Below, in pieces: positions 9,313 to 18,477 of a stretch of 64,000 nucleotides of DNA. The notes under the pieces are model-generated. The model was not told the origin of the DNA and did no database searches. It worked only from the letters and a program-made list of their open reading frames with translations. The stretch covers positions 62,001 through 126,000 of the forward strand of contig NZ_BBJR01000038.1 in the NCBI RefSeq assembly GCF_000739875.1. The letters run 5' to 3'. The stretch is from Comamonas aquatica NBRC 14918. Lineage in GTDB: Bacteria > Pseudomonadota > Gammaproteobacteria > Burkholderiales > Burkholderiaceae_C. Each line of letters opens with the position of its first letter. The first letter of the stretch is position 1. Position numbers and translations under genes: made by a program.

Positions 9313-9460
9313 GCGCAGTTCGCCCCCCCCTACCCTGGCACTGCAGTCAACCAGCGGGCAAGCACTTACAGACTGGTCATCGCATCCCGGTATGCTCTGC
9401 CACCGCGCACACAACTTGCTACATCGCACACCCACAGCGCAGTGGTGATCAGGAGAGGAA

Positions 9461-10429
9461 ATGAGTATGTCCAAGGCTGGTGATTTCGAAAACAACGACG
9501 GCGTGTACAAGACCCTGCTGGAATCGACGCAGGCGATTCCCTGGAAGATCGACTGGGCCTCGATGAAGTTCAGCTACATCGGTCCGCAGATCGAGGCCCT
9601 GCTGGGCTGGAGCGTCGACAGCTGGGTCAGCGTGGAGGACTGGGCCATGCGCATGCACCCGGAAGACCGTGAACGCGTGGTGAATTTCTGCGTCTCCCAG
9701 TCCCAGTGCGGGGTGGACCACGAGGCAGACTACCGGGCGCTGACCAAGGACAACGGCTATGTATGGATCCGCGACGTGGTGCACGTGGTGCGCAACCCCC
9801 AGGGCGAGGTGGAGGCCCTGATCGGCTTCATGTTCGACATCAGCGAACGCAAGAAGACCGAGGAAAAACTGCTGAGCCTGCAAAAGGAGCTGGAGGTCCT
9901 GTCCTTCAAGGACGGCTTGACCAACATCGCCAACCGCCGCAGCTTCGACGCCCACTTCGAAGCGGCCTGGGAGCAGGCGCAGCGCGAGCAGCAACCCTTG
10001 TCCGTGCTGCTCTTCGACGTGGACTTCTTCAAGCAGTACAACGACTTGTATGGTCACATCCAGGGCGATGCCTGCCTGATCGATATCGCCCAGACGCTGA
10101 GCCTGGCCCTGGACGGCCCACGGGACCTGGTGGCGCGCTACGGCGGTGAGGAGTTTGTCGTGCTGCTGCCCGGCGCCGACGCCGACGCCGCGCACAAGGT
10201 GGCCGAGCGCTGCCAGCGCCTGATCGAGAAAAAGGCCATCGTGCACGCGCTGTCGCCTTTCAGCCGGCGCGTGACCGTCAGCATCGGTGCGGGCACGGTG
10301 GTGCCCGACGAAGCGGCCCTGCACACCGACTTCCTGCATGCGGTGGACCAGCAGCTGTACGCCGCCAAGCACCACGGCCGCAACCGGATCGAGCACGTGG
10401 CAGTGCCCAACCTGGTCCAGGCCCCATGA
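9461..10429 (+). CDS. PAS-GGDEF diguanylate cyclase
   Basis: A 322-residue soluble signalling protein. An N-terminal PAS fold (about 20-130, with WKIDWASMKFSYIGPQIE and the RMHPEDRERV segment) ends in a DISERKKTEEK linker. A GGDEF domain follows (about 155-315). The active-site signature is GGEEF at 228-232, which is compatible with making cyclic di-GMP from two GTP. The inhibitory I-site expected before it (RxxD) reads GPRD, so product inhibition at that site is probably absent. No membrane span is present, so the PAS domain would sense a cytoplasmic or diffusible signal. A good AGGAGAGG site precedes the ATG; a second in-frame ATG lies at 9467. It sits alone between two hairpins. Confidence 0.9.
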   Translation: MSMSKAGDFENNDGVYKTLLESTQAIPWKIDWASMKFSYIGPQIEALLGWSVDSWVSVEDWAMRMHPEDRERVVNFCVSQSQCGVDHEADYRALTKDNGYVWIRDVVHVVRNPQGEVEALIGFMFDISERKKTEEKLLSLQKELEVLSFKDGLTNIANRRSFDAHFEAAWEQAQREQQPLSVLLFDVDFFKQYNDLYGHIQGDACLIDIAQTLSLALDGPRDLVARYGGEEFVVLLPGADADAAHKVAERCQRLIEKKAIVHALSPFSRRVTVSIGAGTVVPDEAALHTDFLHAVDQQLYAAKHHGRNRIEHVAVPNLVQAP

Positions 10430-10454
10430 CCACCCGACACGCTCACGCTTGACC

Positions 10455-10489
10455 GCAGCGGCCCTGGGGCCAGTCGTGCGGGCCGCTGC
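10455..10489. terminator. Hairpin between convergent genes
   Basis: Ten-base arms GCAGCGGCCC and GGGCCGCTGC flank a 15-base loop between the ends of the GGDEF gene and the leftward MFS gene. There is no T run, so intrinsic termination is uncertain, but the location fits a bidirectional end signal. Confidence 0.4.
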
Positions 10490-10494
10490 AGCCC

Positions 10495-11712
10495 TCAGGC
10501 GGCCTGGGCCTGACCCAGTGCCTGGCGCTGGCTCCAACGCACACCACGCCAGACGCTGAGGCCCGCCAGGGCGGCCAGCCCGGCGCCCACGCTGCAAGCG
10601 CCCTGCCAGCCGGCCAGGTTCCAGGCCCACACGCCCAGGGCCGAGCCGGCCGAGGCGCCGGCGAAATAGCCGGTCATGTAGACCGCATTCATGCGGCTGC
10701 GGGCCTCGGGCAGCAGGCTGGCCACGCTGGACTGGTTGGTCACGTTGATGGCCTGCAGGCCCAGGTCCATCAGCAGCACGCCCACCACAAACCAGGCCAC
10801 GCTGGCCTGCCCCCACCACAGCGGCAGCCAGGACAGCAGCAGCAGCGCCGCGCCCAGGCGCAGCAGCACATGGCTTTTGTCCTGGTCGGCCCAGCTGCCC
10901 GCCAGGTTGGCGATCAGGGCCCCGGTCACCCCCGCCAGGCCGACCAGGCCGATCTGCGCATCGCTGAGTTGCAAGGGCGCACTGGACAGCACCAGGGCCA
11001 TGGTGGCGAACATCACGCTGACCGCGGCAAAGGCCAGCGCACTGGCCAGGGTGCGCTGGCGCAGTGCCGGCTGGGTGCGCAACAGATGCCCCATCGAGGC
11101 CAGCACCTGCGCATACGGCAGGGGCTGGGGGTGGCGCGAGGTGGGCAGCACGCGGCGCATGCACAGCGCCATCACGGCCATGGCCACGGCCGTGACCTGG
11201 TACACCAGGCTCCAGCCACCCAGGGTGGACAGGCCACCGGCCACGCTGCGCGACAGCAAGATGCCCACCAGCAAGCCGCTGAGCACCAGGCCCACATTGT
11301 GCCCCGCATGCCCGGGCGCGGCCAGTGCCGCCGCCATGGGCACCAGCACCTGGGCCGCGACCGAGAACAGGCCGGCCACCAGCGTGCCCAGCATGAACAT
11401 GGCAAAGCTGCCGGACCAACCCACCAGGGCATGGCCCACGGCGGCCAGCAGCATCAGCACCACGGCCATGCGGCGGCGCTCCAGCTTGTCACCCAGCGGG
11501 GTGATGCACAACAGGCCCACGGCATAGGCCACCTGCGCCACGGTCACCGACAGGCCGGCGGCGGCCTGGTCGACGCCGAAGTGCAGCGCAATCGAATGCA
11601 GCAAGGCCTGGTTGTAGTAGTTGCCACCGGCACACAGGCCGCAGGCCACGGCCATCAATAGCAAAGCGGGCGCTGCCAGCACGGAGGGCGGCGCCATCGA
11701 AGAAGAAGACAT
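10495..11712 (-). CDS. MFS transporter
   Basis: A 405-residue inner-membrane transporter of the major facilitator superfamily with about 12 hydrophobic segments. The loop between helices 2 and 3 has the expected pattern TPLGDKLERRRMAVV. The frame is open upstream, but the start at 11712 (MSSSSMAPP) puts a normal short N-terminus before the first helix, whereas the longer version adds a non-hydrophobic Cys/Arg-rich leader of shadow type. It is divergent from creA. It resembles drug or metabolite exporters; the substrate is unknown. Confidence 0.8.
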   Translation of the reverse strand: MSSSSMAPPSVLAAPALLLMAVACGLCAGGNYYNQALLHSIALHFGVDQAAAGLSVTVAQVAYAVGLLCITPLGDKLERRRMAVVLMLLAAVGHALVGWSGSFAMFMLGTLVAGLFSVAAQVLVPMAAALAAPGHAGHNVGLVLSGLLVGILLSRSVAGGLSTLGGWSLVYQVTAVAMAVMALCMRRVLPTSRHPQPLPYAQVLASMGHLLRTQPALRQRTLASALAFAAVSVMFATMALVLSSAPLQLSDAQIGLVGLAGVTGALIANLAGSWADQDKSHVLLRLGAALLLLSWLPLWWGQASVAWFVVGVLLMDLGLQAINVTNQSSVASLLPEARSRMNAVYMTGYFAGASAGSALGVWAWNLAGWQGACSVGAGLAALAGLSVWRGVRWSQRQALGQAQAA

Positions 11713-11921
11713 AGGGAAGATCACGGGTCCAAAGCGGCCTGCGGCCTGCAGACGGCAGGCCACGCGCTGCCGGCCCCAGGAACGGGGGCACGCGCATGCC
11801 AAAGGGACGGCATTGTCGCGCGCCAGCGCTCCGCATGCGGCCGCTTGTATACAAGACACCCCTGGCAGGTCGTGCATGCCGGCGCCCCCCCTGCAGGCCC
11901 GCAGCCCGTATGCTTGCAGCC

Positions 11922-12407
11922 ATGCAACCGAAAACTCAACGACTCTGGATGGCCTGCGCCCTGCTGCTGGGCTGCGGGCAGGCGCTGGCCGAGGCGCAAA
12001 CCATCGGCTCCGTGGACACGGTGTTCAAGCTGCTGGGCCCGGACCACAAGATCGTGGTCGACGCCTACGACGACCCCAAGGTGCCGGGCGTGACCTGCTA
12101 CGTGTCGCGGGCCAAGACCGGCGGCATCAAGGGCGGCCTGGGCTTGGCCGAGGACCGCTCGGAAGCCTCCATCAGCTGCCATGCCACGGGCACCATCAGC
12201 ATCCCGGCACCGCTGCGCCAGCAGGAAGAGGTGTTCACCGAGCGCACCTCGCTGCTGTTCAAGCGCCTGCGCGTGGTGCGCATGGTGGACAGCACGCGCA
12301 ACACCCTGGTCTACATGACCTACTCGGACCGCGTGATCGAAGGCTCGCCGCAAAACAGCGTCACTGCTGTGCCCGTGCCGCGCAGCACACCGATTCCGTT
12401 GAAGTAA
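11922..12407 (+). CDS. creA: CreA family periplasmic protein
   Basis: A 161-residue protein of the CreA family (PF05981), conserved in proteobacteria without a defined function. The N-terminus is a Sec signal peptide (hydrophobic [16 protein letters not shown]). The mature part has the family features [36 protein letters not shown]-like sequence, and a conserved [15 protein letters not shown] region. Two cysteines (in VTCYV and ISCHA) could form a disulfide. The start is set at 11922 so that the signal peptide is normal in length; an upstream ATG at 11910 is possible. Confidence 0.85.
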   Translation: MQPKTQRLWMACALLLGCGQALAEAQTIGSVDTVFKLLGPDHKIVVDAYDDPKVPGVTCYVSRAKTGGIKGGLGLAEDRSEASISCHATGTISIPAPLRQQEEVFTERTSLLFKRLRVVRMVDSTRNTLVYMTYSDRVIEGSPQNSVTAVPVPRSTPIPLK

Positions 12408-12513
12408 AAAAAAGAGAGCTGGAAGCGCAGATTGGGCGGTGTTTTCAGAATGAAATCACCTTGAGAGCCAATGCATTCCAGCGCCAGCCGCTGCGCTTTT
12501 GAAAGATGGGCCG

Positions 12514-13428
12514 TCAGGGCTGCAGCGCCCGCGCATGCGCGGCGCAGGCCTGGGTGAAGGCCTGTAGCGCGGGCGAGGCATGCTTGCCCGCGCGCTGCAC
12601 GATGGAGAAATGCCGCTCCATGCGCGGCAAGGCCGTGGGCAGCACCACCAGGCTGCCATCGTCCAGCATGGCCTGCACCAGCACCCGCGGCAGGCAACTG
12701 ATGCCCAGGCCCTGGGCCACGCAGCGGGCAATCGCCTCCGAGCTGCCCAGCACCGCCGCCGCCGGCAGCTGCTGCAGGCGCGGCAGCAGCGCGTGCTCGA
12801 CCATTTCGCGCGTGCCCGAGCCCTCTTCGCGCAGCAGCCAGCGCGCCTGGCGCAGCACGGCCACGCCCAGGGGCTTGTCGCGCGCGGCCTGGCACAGCGG
12901 GTCCTGCGGCGCCGCCACGATCACCAGTTCGTCCTGCATCCAGCGCTGCACCGCCAGGCCCGCCCAGTGGCTGCTGCCCTCGATCAGGCCCACGTCCACC
13001 TCCAGCGCCTCCACGGCCTGCGCCACCTCGCGCGTGTTGCCGATGCGCACATCCACGCTGATGTGCGGGTGGCTGCGCGCCAGCGCCGCCAGCACGCTGG
13101 GCAGCACATAACTGCCCACCGTGGTGCTGGCCGCCACGCGCAGGCGCACCGGCAGGCCCGGGCCGTGCGGGCCAAACGCCTGCTCAATGCCGCGCGCCTG
13201 CTCCAGCAGCGACTGCGCCTGCGGCAGCAGGGCACGCCCGGCATCGTTGAGCACCAGGTGCCGCCCCACGCGCTCGAACAGCTGCACGCCCAGCCCGGTC
13301 TCCAGCTGCTGCAGCGCAGCGCTGGTCGCCGACTGCGACAGGCCCACGGCCTCCGCGGCGGCCACCGTCGAGCCGTGGCGGGCCACGGCGCTGAAGATGT
13401 CGAGTTGGCGCAAGGTCAGGTGCAACAT
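12514..13428 (-). CDS. LysR-family regulator, YeiE-like
   Basis: A 304-residue LysR-type regulator. The winged helix lies at the N-terminus (LTLRQLDIFSAVARHGSTVA, then a QSATSAALQQLE recognition helix), followed by a periplasmic-binding-like effector domain. ATG 13428 is preferred over the upstream TTG at 13449 because an AGAAGGG ribosome binding site sits about ten bases before it. It is divergent from yeiH, the same arrangement as yeiE/yeiH in enterobacteria, so it probably controls that gene and itself through the shared 128 bp region. The ligand is unknown. Confidence 0.85.
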   Translation of the reverse strand: MLHLTLRQLDIFSAVARHGSTVAAAEAVGLSQSATSAALQQLETGLGVQLFERVGRHLVLNDAGRALLPQAQSLLEQARGIEQAFGPHGPGLPVRLRVAASTTVGSYVLPSVLAALARSHPHISVDVRIGNTREVAQAVEALEVDVGLIEGSSHWAGLAVQRWMQDELVIVAAPQDPLCQAARDKPLGVAVLRQARWLLREEGSGTREMVEHALLPRLQQLPAAAVLGSSEAIARCVAQGLGISCLPRVLVQAMLDDGSLVVLPTALPRMERHFSIVQRAGKHASPALQAFTQACAAHARALQP

Positions 13429-13479
13429 GCGGGGGCATCCCTTCTTCAACCTGTTTGACAGGTAGATTCAAGAAAAACT

Positions 13480-13494
13480 ATTCGTTATACAAAT
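13480..13494. promoter_or_regulatory. Candidate LysR operator between yeiE-like and yeiH genes
   Basis: An AT-rich imperfect dyad ATTCG-N5-CAAAT with the T-N11-A form typical of LysR boxes lies in the divergent promoter region, which is conspicuously AT-rich against its surroundings. Confidence 0.45.
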
Positions 13495-13556
13495 ATAACC
13501 AAACTATCTAAAGTGATCCCCAGCTCGGCGCCACTGTCCCCTGCGCCAGCCCGGTC

Positions 13557-14630
13557 ATGAACACGCTACCTTCTACCTTTTCCCTCGATACCCCCCTGCA
13601 GTGGCTGCGCGGCACCGCCCCCGGCCTGCTGCTGAGCACCGCCATCGCCCTGCTGGCCCTGGGGCTGGCGGCCCAGCCCTGGGCGGCCGCGCACGGGCTC
13701 AGCGCCCTCACCCTGGCCATCGTGCTGGGCCTGCTGCTGGGCAACACCGTCTACCCGCGCCTGGCCACCGCCAGTGGCCCCGGCGTGGGCCTGGCCAAAC
13801 AGCAGTTGCTGCGCGCCGGCATCGTGCTGTACGGCCTGCGCCTGACCTTCCAGGACATCGCCCAGGTCGGCTGGAGCGGCATTGCGCTGGATGCCCTGGT
13901 GCTGGCCAGCACCTTTGGCCTGGCCTGCCTGCTGGGCCAACGCCTGCTGGGCCTGGACCGGCGCACCAGCCTGCTGATCGGTGCGGGCAGCTCCATCTGC
14001 GGCGCGGCGGCCGTGCTGGCCACGGCCCCGGTCGCCAAGGGCCGCGCCCAGGATGTGGCCGTGGCCATCGCCACCGTGGTGGTGTTCGGCACCGTGGGCA
14101 TGTTCCTGTACCCGGCGCTGTACCAGTGGAACGCCGACCACGGCTGGATTGCCATGGACGCGCAGCGCTACGGCCTGTACGTGGGCGCCACCGTGCACGA
14201 GGTGGCCCAGGTGGTGGCCGCGGGCGCGGCCATCAGCCCCGAGGCCACCAGCACCGCCGTGATCGCCAAGATGGTGCGGGTGATGATGCTGGCGCCCTTC
14301 CTGCTGCTGCTGGCGCTGTGGCAGGCCCGGGAGGACCGCCAGGACGGCACGGCGCAGGCCACGGGCCTGGGCGGCATCCGCCTGCCCTGGTTTGCGCTGG
14401 GCTTTGTGGTGGTGGCCGGCATCCACTCGCTGGGTGTGCTGCCCCGGCCGCTGGTGGAATGGGGGGTGCAGCTGGACAACCTGCTGCTGGCCGTGGCCAT
14501 GGCCGCCCTGGGCCTGACCACCCATGTGCAGGCCGTGCGGGCCGCGGGGGTCAAGCCGCTGCTGCTGGCGGCCCTGCTGTTTGCCTGGCTGCTGGGCGCG
14601 GGCCTGCTGTTCACGCAGTGGCTGGCCTGA
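13557..14630 (+). CDS. yeiH: YeiH family putative sulfate exporter
   Basis: A 357-residue integral membrane protein of the family PF03601 with about ten hydrophobic segments. Typical features are AIVLGLLLGNTVYP, GIVLYGLRLTFQDIAQVG, the re-entrant-like GAGSSICGAAAVLA and VGATVHEVAQVVAAG. Members are named putative sulfate exporters, but the transport function is not well established. The divergent LysR gene is its likely regulator. Confidence 0.88.
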   Translation: MNTLPSTFSLDTPLQWLRGTAPGLLLSTAIALLALGLAAQPWAAAHGLSALTLAIVLGLLLGNTVYPRLATASGPGVGLAKQQLLRAGIVLYGLRLTFQDIAQVGWSGIALDALVLASTFGLACLLGQRLLGLDRRTSLLIGAGSSICGAAAVLATAPVAKGRAQDVAVAIATVVVFGTVGMFLYPALYQWNADHGWIAMDAQRYGLYVGATVHEVAQVVAAGAAISPEATSTAVIAKMVRVMMLAPFLLLLALWQAREDRQDGTAQATGLGGIRLPWFALGFVVVAGIHSLGVLPRPLVEWGVQLDNLLLAVAMAALGLTTHVQAVRAAGVKPLLLAALLFAWLLGAGLLFTQWLA

Positions 14631-14762
14631 CCGGGCCTTGACCTGGTCCCACGGCACGCACGCGGTCGCACCGCCGGACGGGGCGACCATCTTTGTTGAG
14701 GCACCTAAACCCAAACATAGCGCTGCACCCGCCCATCACCACGACACCCGAATGACACCGCC

Positions 14763-14790
14763 AAAAACCCAGGGCCGCAACGCGGCCCTG
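14763..14790 (-). terminator. Rho-independent terminator after DUF2789 gene
   Basis: On the minus strand, arms CAGGGCCGC and GCGGCCCTG with a three-base loop are followed by GGG and five T. It is 24 bp past the stop of the DUF2789 gene. Confidence 0.7.
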
Positions 14791-14813
14791 GAGGTGGTGC
14801 GGGCGCAGGCTGC

Positions 14814-15080
14814 CTACTTGTGCAGCTCCGGCGCCTTGCGCAGGGCCAGGCTCAGCTGGTCCACCACGATGGCCCAGTCGTCATCGCAGCGGATCTTCTC
14901 CTTGAGCATCTGCGCCTGCTGGGGACTCCAGAACGGCGCATCGTGCAGCAGCAGGTCATCGGCCAGGGGGTGGTGCTGGCGGATGAACTGCTGGATGCTG
15001 GCTTCATCGTTGGGCAGGCCCAACTGGGCAAACAGTTCGGTAAAGCCGGGTTGGGATTCACCAGGGGTCAACGTGGTCAT
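14814..15080 (-). CDS. DUF2789 domain protein
   Basis: A small soluble protein of 88 residues. It matches DUF2789 (PF10982) from memory through FTELFAQLGLPNDEASIQQF, then HHPLADDLLLHDAPFW and a C-terminal WAIVVDQLSLAL helix. The start at 15080 is fixed by a strong GGAGGA site five bases before the ATG; longer versions would bury that site in coding sequence. It is a single-gene unit with its own terminator. No function is known for the family. Confidence 0.82.
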   Translation of the reverse strand: MTTLTPGESQPGFTELFAQLGLPNDEASIQQFIRQHHPLADDLLLHDAPFWSPQQAQMLKEKIRCDDDWAIVVDQLSLALRKAPELHK

Positions 15081-15306
15081 CGCATCCTCCATGTTGTGAT
15101 GGGAAAAAGCCTTTGCAGCCGGGCAGTGCCCGGCCATGCCCCCATCTTGCACCAGTTGCTGCGCCCGGCGTGTAGGACTGCCCAGCACCGGGCTGTGTGC
15201 CCACGCGGTCGCGCTGGTCGGTTGGCGCGCACTGAAAAGTTCTTTTCAACGCGCAGCGCCGCAGCCTGGACCGCACGGTGACCGCGCACGCGGCGCAGGC
15301 GCAAAG

Positions 15307-15335
15307 AAAAGGAAAAGGCCGCCCGGGGGAGGCCT
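15307..15335 (-). terminator. Possible terminator after the aldehyde dehydrogenase gene
   Basis: On the minus strand AGGCC and GGCCT enclose a ten-base C/G-rich loop and lead into TTTCCTTTTC. The stem is short and the T run is broken. Confidence 0.4.
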
Positions 15336-15357
15336 GGGAACGGGTGCGCAGCGCGGC

Positions 15358-16800
15358 TCAGACCATGGCGATCGAAACGGCCTTGGGGATCAGGTAGGCC
15401 TCCAGCGCCTCGGTGCCGCCCTCGGAGCCATAGCCCGAATCCTTCACGCCACCAAACGGCATTTCGGCCGAGGCTACGGCCGGCTGGTTGATCCACAGCA
15501 TGCCGGACTCGACGTGCTGGCTCAGCAGGTGCGCGTTCTTCAGCGAGGCGGTGAAGGCATAGGCTGCCAGGCCATAGGGCAGGCGGTTGGCCTCGGCAAT
15601 CGCCTCTTCCAGCTTATCGAAGCTGCGCATGGCGATCATGGGGCCGAAGGGTTCGTTGTTGAACACCTCGGCATCCAGCGGCACGTCGGCCAGGATGGTG
15701 GGGGCGTAGAAGTTGCCCGCATCGCCCAGCGTCTGGCCGCCCATCAGCAGCTTGGCACCCTTGTCCTGGGCGTTCGCCACCAGCGACTGCATGGCGGTCA
15801 CGCGGCGCGGGTTGGCCAGGGGGCCCATCTTGCTGTCGGCCTCCAGGCCGTTGCCCACCTTGATAGATGCAAAGTACGCCACGACCTGCTCGGTGAATTG
15901 CTGTTGCAGGCTCTGGTGCACCAAAAAGCGCGTGGGCGAGATGCAGACCTGGCCGGCGTTGCGCAGCTTGGCGGCACCGGCGGATTTCACGGCCAGCTCC
16001 ACGTCCGCGTCCTCGGCCACGATCACGGGGGCGTGGCCGCCCAGCTCCATGGTGCAGCGCTTCATGTGCGCGCCGGCCAGGGCCGCCAGCTGCTTGCCCA
16101 CGGGGGTGGAGCCGGTGAAGGTGATCTTGCGGATCACGGGGTGGGGAATCAGGTAGCTGGAGATTTCGTGCGGATCGCCATACACCAGGCCGATCACGCC
16201 GGCGGGCACGCCCGCATCCACAAAGCACTGGAACAGCGCGGCCGGCGAGGCCGGGGTTTCCTCGGGCGCCTTGCACAGGAAGGAGCAGCCCGTGGCCAGC
16301 GCGGCGCTGATCTTGCGCACGATCTGGTTGACCGGGAAGTTCCAGGGCGTGAAGGCCGCCACGGGGCCCACGGGCTCCTTGATCACCAGCTGCTGCACAT
16401 CGCCCCGGCGCGCGGGCACGATGCGGCCGTACAGGCGCAGGGCCTCGTCGGCAAACCATTCGATGATGCCCACACCGGCCAGCACCTCGCCCTTGGCTTC
16501 GGCCAGGGGCTTGCCCTGCTCCTGCGTCAGCAGCGCGGCGATGGTGTCGGCGCGCTCCTTGAGCAGCGCCGCCGCACGGCGCATCGCGGCCTGGCGGTCG
16601 TGGGCGCTGGTGTGCTTCCAGATCGCAAAGCCCTTGGCCGCGGCGGCCAGCGCGCGGTCCAGATCGGCCTTGCTGGCATGGGCCACATGGCCGATGACGG
16701 CGCCCGTGGCCGGGTTGTGCACGGGAATCTTCTTGCCGCCAGCAGCGTCTTGCCACTGGCCATCAATCAGCAACTGGGTGTCGGGGTAAGCAGGGGACAT
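15358..16800 (-). CDS. gabD: NAD(P)-dependent succinate-semialdehyde dehydrogenase
   Basis: A 480-residue aldehyde dehydrogenase of the GabD type. The catalytic base Glu252 lies in MELGGHAP and the nucleophile Cys286 in [18 protein letters not shown] and FTGSTPVGK form the cofactor-binding region. The expected reaction is oxidation of succinic semialdehyde to succinate. Support for this substrate comes from the upstream gene on the same strand, an HpaI-type aldolase whose product is succinic semialdehyde. Related substrates such as glutarate semialdehyde cannot be excluded. Confidence 0.85.
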   Translation of the reverse strand: MSPAYPDTQLLIDGQWQDAAGGKKIPVHNPATGAVIGHVAHASKADLDRALAAAAKGFAIWKHTSAHDRQAAMRRAAALLKERADTIAALLTQEQGKPLAEAKGEVLAGVGIIEWFADEALRLYGRIVPARRGDVQQLVIKEPVGPVAAFTPWNFPVNQIVRKISAALATGCSFLCKAPEETPASPAALFQCFVDAGVPAGVIGLVYGDPHEISSYLIPHPVIRKITFTGSTPVGKQLAALAGAHMKRCTMELGGHAPVIVAEDADVELAVKSAGAAKLRNAGQVCISPTRFLVHQSLQQQFTEQVVAYFASIKVGNGLEADSKMGPLANPRRVTAMQSLVANAQDKGAKLLMGGQTLGDAGNFYAPTILADVPLDAEVFNNEPFGPMIAMRSFDKLEEAIAEANRLPYGLAAYAFTASLKNAHLLSQHVESGMLWINQPAVASAEMPFGGVKDSGYGSEGGTEALEAYLIPKAVSIAMV

Positions 16801-16860
16801 GGTGGGTACTCAGCCTGGGAGAAGAAAAGTCGGCCCCCGCACCGTGCGCAGGCCGCCAAG

Positions 16861-16902
16861 GTTTTGATAGCTGCTTGCGCTGGCCAATCAAGGATCAGAA
16901 GC
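16861..16902. repeat. Dispersed mini-repeat
   Basis: The spacer between the aldolase and dehydrogenase genes begins GTTTTGATAGCTGCTTGCGC and continues with CCAATCAAGGATCAG. The head matches the repeat near 22521 and the heads of the long repeats from 25.7 kb. Confidence 0.5.
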
Positions 16903-17010
16903 ACAAACATACCGCAAAGCCAAACAATCAGAGCGCGGCCTGCTTCTGTTTTCCATGTTGCGCCACGGGGCAAAACCGCGCGGCCCATTGTAGGAAGCCG
17001 GCCCAGCGCC

Positions 17011-17829
17011 TCAATACATGGAAACACTGGCGCCCGTGTGGATGTGGCCGGGCTTGAAGCGCTGGGCCAGCGCATCCGCCCCTTGGCGCAGCAGCAGCAT
17101 GTCCATGCCCACGGCCACGAACAGCGCGCCCTGGTGCAGGCAGGTCTGCACGCGCTCGGGCTGGGTCACCAGGATGCCTGGCGCTTTGCCGCAGCCACGG
17201 ATACGCTGCAGCGCGTCGTCGATGATGAAGGTCATGTCCGGGTGCGTGGAATGCCCGGCATAGCCCAGGCTGGCCGACAGGTCCGCCGGGCCGATGAAGA
17301 CGCCGTCCACGCCGTCGACCTGGGCGATCTCCTCCAGGTTGACCAGGGCCTCGCGCGTTTCCACCTGCACCAGCAGGCAGATTTCCTCGTGCGCGCGGCG
17401 CACGTACTCGGCATCGCGCCCGAAGTTGGAGGCGCGCATGCTGCCGCCCATGCCGCGCACGCCATCGGGGGCGTAGCGCACGGCCTGCACCGCGGCCCGG
17501 GCCTCGTCGGCGTTCTGCACAAAGGGCAGCAACAGCGTCTGCGCGCCGATGTCCAGGTAGCGCTTGATCATCACCTTGTCGTTCCAGGCCGGGCGCACCA
17601 CGGCCTGCGTGGGCGTGCAGCCGGTGCGCGCCTGGGCCGCGCCCACGGCCTGCAGCTGCTGCACCATCTGCGGCACATCGGTGGGCGTGTGCTCGGTGTC
17701 CAGCAGCAGCCAGTCGAAACCGCTGCCCGCCAGCAGCTCGCTGACATAGGGCGACGGCAAGGTGGACCACAGGCCGATCTGCGGCTGGCCCGCCTGCAAG
17801 GCGCGCTTGAATAGGTTGGGGGTGGGCAT
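17011..17829 (-). CDS. hpaI: HpcH/HpaI aldolase (4-hydroxy-2-oxoheptanedioate aldolase type)
   Basis: A 272-residue class II pyruvate aldolase. It matches HpaI closely: FDWLLLDTEHTPTD carries catalytic His47, VVRPAWND carries Arg79, and the metal ligands are Glu157 (in LVQVETRE) and Asp183 (in IGPADLS). The family splits 4-hydroxy-2-oxoheptanedioate into pyruvate and succinic semialdehyde. Compared with E. coli HpaI there is a short insertion (QARTGCTPTQ) before the Arg motif. The start at 17829 has an excellent GAAGGAG site; the upstream open frame lacks homology. The succinate-semialdehyde dehydrogenase downstream would take the product. Confidence 0.9.
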   Translation of the reverse strand: MPTPNLFKRALQAGQPQIGLWSTLPSPYVSELLAGSGFDWLLLDTEHTPTDVPQMVQQLQAVGAAQARTGCTPTQAVVRPAWNDKVMIKRYLDIGAQTLLLPFVQNADEARAAVQAVRYAPDGVRGMGGSMRASNFGRDAEYVRRAHEEICLLVQVETREALVNLEEIAQVDGVDGVFIGPADLSASLGYAGHSTHPDMTFIIDDALQRIRGCGKAPGILVTQPERVQTCLHQGALFVAVGMDMLLLRQGADALAQRFKPGHIHTGASVSMY

Positions 17830-18477
17830 GAAACTCCTTCGAAGGCGGTGGATACAAACGGCCCGCAGGCCCGTGCGCACGCCTGCGTGCCCAGGCCCGG
17901 CAGAGCACCGCCGGCCATCGCCCGCGCGATGGTTTCTTGGCAGAGCCTCCCCCGTCTCCCTGGCGCAGACTGCGCACCGTGATAGGGCTCTACGATAACC
18001 GCTGCGGCCCGCAGGGCCTGTCACGCACCGAGCGGGCACCAGGGCCATCCGCGGGGCGCCCCAGGGAAGCCCTGTGTGTCCGCTGCCGCACTGCCCTGCC
18101 ACCGTGGTGCGCATGCCCCCGCGGGGTGTGGGAGCCGTGCCGGTGCAGATGCGCCCGCGCGGTGGCGGTCGGCCACGCCTGTCCTACCGCACGCTGTTCA
18201 GCAATCTGCACCCGCGGACAAGTACTCCGCAAAAAATAGCAATCAGCGCATAACCTACAAGCGCCTAAGGCATTTTTCACCACCAACATTCCGTGTTCAC
18301 ATGGCCATCCATGAACTGGCCCGGGACTGCGACGGCCACCTTGGCACCGCCATGCCCCAGGCCGCCGATGACGGGCGGCACCGCCTGCGCACGCGGTCCT
18401 AGAGGTATTGGTGCCGGCCTGTGGCTGCCTGGCAGTGCGGTCCACCCGTGCCTCCTGCGCACGGTGGCACTGCCGCG
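17830..18477. other. 648 bp without a supported gene
   Basis: Open frames here have low-complexity Arg/Ala/Pro composition and no homology. The left end must hold the promoter of the hpaI-gabD pair. At 18231-18277 an AT-rich stretch, AAAAAATAGCAATCAGCGC followed by CATAACCTACAAGCGCC, looks like another degenerate mini-repeat. Confidence 0.5.

Noticed and set aside
15136-17814. 892-codon plus-strand frame opposite the aldehyde dehydrogenase and aldolase genes
   Set aside because: Antisense to two genes with clear catalytic motifs; composition is rich in His, Gly and Gln without domains.
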